Of a stretch of DNA of 20,308 nt, positions 18,564 to 20,308 are shown in pieces (the first letter of the stretch is position 1; every line of letters starts with the position of its first letter). Origin of the DNA: a virus; IMG/VR virus record IMGVR_UViG_3300032291_001871, positions 1 through 20,308 of that record, one strand, 5' to 3'. The notes under the pieces are model-generated. The model did no database searches. It was given only the letters and a program-made list of their open reading frames with translations, and had not been told where the DNA came from. Both the position numbers and the translations under genes were made by a program.

Positions 18564-19415
18564 ATGACAATGACGTACGCCCAACTTGTTACTGCGGTAC
18601 AGGATTACACGCAGAACACGTTCGACACCACGACGATCAATACGTTGATCAAGCAGGCGGAGCAGCGCATCTATAACACGGTGCAGATTGCCAACTTGCG
18701 AAAGAACGTCACGGGCGTACTGTCAACCGGGAACAAGTACTTAGCCTGTCCAGAGGACTTCCTCTCGACCTACAGCCTTGCGGTGTACCCGTACAATGCA
18801 ACGACTGCCACCGGTGTGTCAGGCGCAAAAACCATTGTTGTGGCCAGCGCAACTGGCATTGCGGCAGGGCAGCAGGTCACCGGTACAAACATTGGAACCA
18901 ACGCAATTGTGCGCAGTATCAACGGCACAACGGTAACCCTGACGGTTGCAAATAGCGGCACCGTCAACGGTGCTGTGGTGTTTCAAGGCGATTACCTTTA
19001 CTTGCTCAACAAGGATGTGAACTTCATTCGTGAAGCTTACCCTTTGAGCGCGGAACAGTCTGAGCCTAAGCACTACGCCATCTTTGGGCCGCAGTCATCC
19101 AACGTCAATGAGCTGTCGTTCATTCTGGGCCCTACGCCAAACGCCAACTACTACGCTGAGCTGCATTATTACTACTACCCAGAGTCGATTGTGACCGCTA
19201 CAACAACGTGGCTGGGCGACAATTTCGACACTGCTTTGTTGTACGGTACTTTGTGCGAAGCCGGTGTGTACATGAAGAGTGCTCCAGAAGACGGCATGTA
19301 CAAGACGTACCAAGAACGGTACGTTCAGGCAATTGCACTGCTCAAGAACTTGGGTGACGGCAAGCAGCGGGCCGATGCATACCGCGACGGTCAAGTTAGG
19401 GTCGCAGTATCATGA
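18564..19415 (+). CDS. Adaptor (neck) protein, SU10-type, with inserted beta-domain (283 aa)
   Basis: The N-terminal helices (TYAQLVTAVQDYTQNTFDTT, then INTLIKQAEQRIYNTV, residues 4-40) and the C-terminal helices (ALLYGTLCEAGVYMKSAPED and following, 'YQERYVQAIALLKNLGDG') match the phage adaptor protein family (SU10 type) that joins portal and tail. Residues about 80-141, GAKTIVVASATGIAAGQQVT, then 'GTNAIVRSINGTTVTLTVAN', are a beta-strand repeat module of the kind seen in phage surface domains, set between LAVYPY and DYLYLLNKD. AAAGG lies 6 bases before the ATG. The stop overlaps the following ATG (ATGA). Confidence 0.8.
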   Translation: MTMTYAQLVTAVQDYTQNTFDTTTINTLIKQAEQRIYNTVQIANLRKNVTGVLSTGNKYLACPEDFLSTYSLAVYPYNATTATGVSGAKTIVVASATGIAAGQQVTGTNIGTNAIVRSINGTTVTLTVANSGTVNGAVVFQGDYLYLLNKDVNFIREAYPLSAEQSEPKHYAIFGPQSSNVNELSFILGPTPNANYYAELHYYYYPESIVTATTTWLGDNFDTALLYGTLCEAGVYMKSAPEDGMYKTYQERYVQAIALLKNLGDGKQRADAYRDGQVRVAVS

Positions 19416-19828
19416 GCAGCATCGTCCAAGGTCTGACCACATCATTCAAGGCGCAGTCTTTCGAGGGGGTTCAGAACCTCTTGACGGACTCGCTGAAGAT
19501 TGCTCTGTACACCGCCAATGCAGATTTAAACGAGTCCACCACCGTTTACACGTCTGCCGGGGAAGTCACGGGCACTGGATACGTTGCAGGCGGTGTTGCC
19601 TTGACGGGCGCAACAGTGAACTCGTCAGGCTTTACGGCTTACGTCAGCTTCAACAATGTCGTGTTTAACGCCGCAGTGACGGCACGTTGCGCTTTGATCT
19701 ACAACGTGACCCAAGGCAACAAGTCCATCTTTGTGCTGGACTTTGGTGCTGACAAGACGTCTTCAAATTTCACCATCACATGGCCTGCTAACACGGCAAC
19801 GGCAGCCATTATTCGTTCTTCCAATTAA
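19412..19828 (+). CDS. Putative virion protein (138 aa)
   Basis: The product starts MSSIVQGLTTSFKAQSFEGV and contains DSLKIALYTANADLNESTTV, then YTSAGEVTGTGYVAGGVALT, a pattern I recognise from a common phage virion family ('KiALYt..A.L...TtvYt..gEv.GtGY.aGG'). It ends in a beta-rich part (ALIYNVTQGNKSIFVLDFGA) and TWPANTATAAIIRSSN. The start overlaps the adaptor stop (ATGA). It is followed 10 bases later by another virion gene. A tail, fibre or baseplate-like role is likely but not shown. Confidence 0.75.
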   Translation: MSSIVQGLTTSFKAQSFEGVQNLLTDSLKIALYTANADLNESTTVYTSAGEVTGTGYVAGGVALTGATVNSSGFTAYVSFNNVVFNAAVTARCALIYNVTQGNKSIFVLDFGADKTSSNFTITWPANTATAAIIRSSN

Positions 19829-19838
19829 GGAGCCTGAC

Positions 19839-20308
19839 ATGAGCTTGGAAAAAATGACCGCAACGGACAAAGTGGAAGCGGTTACCAAATACAACACAAT
19901 GCCCGAAGACACCATGTCCATTCATGGCTCTTACCATGCCGTTTGCTATGACGCGCAGGGCAACGTTAAATGGGAAGACGACATCAAGAACTTGGTGACC
20001 ACGGTTGGCAAGAACTTGACCTTGGACACAATCCTTGGTAACTCAGCCGCTGGTGCAGTCGTGATGGGCTTGAAGGGTACTGGCACTGCGGTCGCAGCAG
20101 ACACACAATCCTCCCACGCAAGCTGGCTGGAAGTTGGTTTGGCTAACGCTCCTGCTTATTCTGGAAACCGTCCAACTCCTTCCTTCAGCTCAGCCGCTGC
20201 GGGCAGCAAGACCACATCCTCTGCGGTGTCGTTCTCCATGACCAGCACAGGCACTGTGGCCGGCTGCTTCATCAACATCGGCGGCAGCGCGACCAAGGAC
20301 TCCACCAC
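19839..20308 (+). CDS. Putative virion protein, cut by the window end
   Basis: ATG 19839 follows AAGGAG by 7 bases, and the frame stays open for 156 codons to the end of the window. The protein reads MSLEKMTATDKVEAVTKYNT, then NVKWEDDIKNLVTTVGKNLT and LDTILGNS, with a later segment of SHASWLEVGLANAPAYSGNR. The pattern 'W.DdikNLvt..GkN..LD' followed by '(S/A)HASW.E' and a beta-rich end is common in phage virion proteins of unknown role. No stop is visible, so the C-terminus is missing. Confidence 0.8.
   Translation, partial: MSLEKMTATDKVEAVTKYNTMPEDTMSIHGSYHAVCYDAQGNVKWEDDIKNLVTTVGKNLTLDTILGNSAAGAVVMGLKGTGTAVAADTQSSHASWLEVGLANAPAYSGNRPTPSFSSAAAGSKTTSSAVSFSMTSTGTVAGCFINIGGSATKDST

Noticed and set aside
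1-20308. tRNA genes, integrase, insertion sequences or lysis cassette
   Set aside because: No clear tRNA cloverleaf, recombinase motif, transposase or endolysin motif was found on reading; none is claimed.

Overview
The window is the structural module, plus part of an accessory or early region, of a tailed double-stranded DNA phage (or a prophage). Large terminase, portal, scaffold, major capsid protein and connector follow one another in standard head-assembly order. There is no sheath, tail-tube or tape-measure gene. The adaptor resembles the SU10/P22 type, which points to a short-tailed (podovirus-like) virion, but this is an inference because the tail genes lie beyond the right end. The G+C-rich left arm and the type of small phage families suggest a proteobacterial host, possibly a freshwater Burkholderiales. 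No host sequence, tRNA or integrase is visible to settle this.

Left arm (1-4239, minus strand): one tightly packed run of 16 small genes, most joined by 4-base ATGA overlaps. It appears to be transcribed leftward from a promoter/operator at about 4281-4303. Several genes are only 35-59 codons long. The only one assigned to a wider family is a 225-residue cysteine-rich protein (DUF7227-like). The others include a small predicted membrane protein, an acidic-tailed coiled-coil protein, an HTH-like protein and a Gam-like coiled-coil protein. Repeated RBS/leader modules, intercistronic hairpins and a perfect 22-bp direct repeat lie between the genes.

Divergent control region (4240-4572): an operator-like palindrome, overlapping divergent -35 elements, a 21-bp-period direct repeat, and a -10 box so close to the small-terminase ATG that a leaderless mRNA is possible.

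Right arm (4573-20308, plus strand): small terminase, a stand-alone LexA-type winged-helix protein, large terminase, portal, a small helical protein, a GroES-like co-chaperonin, scaffold, a virion protein, a putative decoration protein and the major capsid protein. An intrinsic terminator and a new candidate promoter follow the capsid gene. Then come a beta-rich virion protein, a second terminator, a virion protein with an inserted beta-domain, a GT-A glycosyltransferase, a group of small basic Lys/Gly-rich proteins, a small membrane protein, connector/adaptor proteins, a zinc-ribbon protein, and two virion proteins, the last cut by the window end.

The genes make a DNA-packaging and capsid-building line: TerS and TerL feed the portal, the scaffold and the GroES-like factor probably support capsid folding and assembly, and the adaptors close the head. 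The most notable points are the phage-encoded GroES-like gene between portal and scaffold, the beta-domains inserted into three separate virion proteins, the short motif shared among the small basic proteins, and the unusual control signals around 984-1033, 4281-4325 and 13404-13534.
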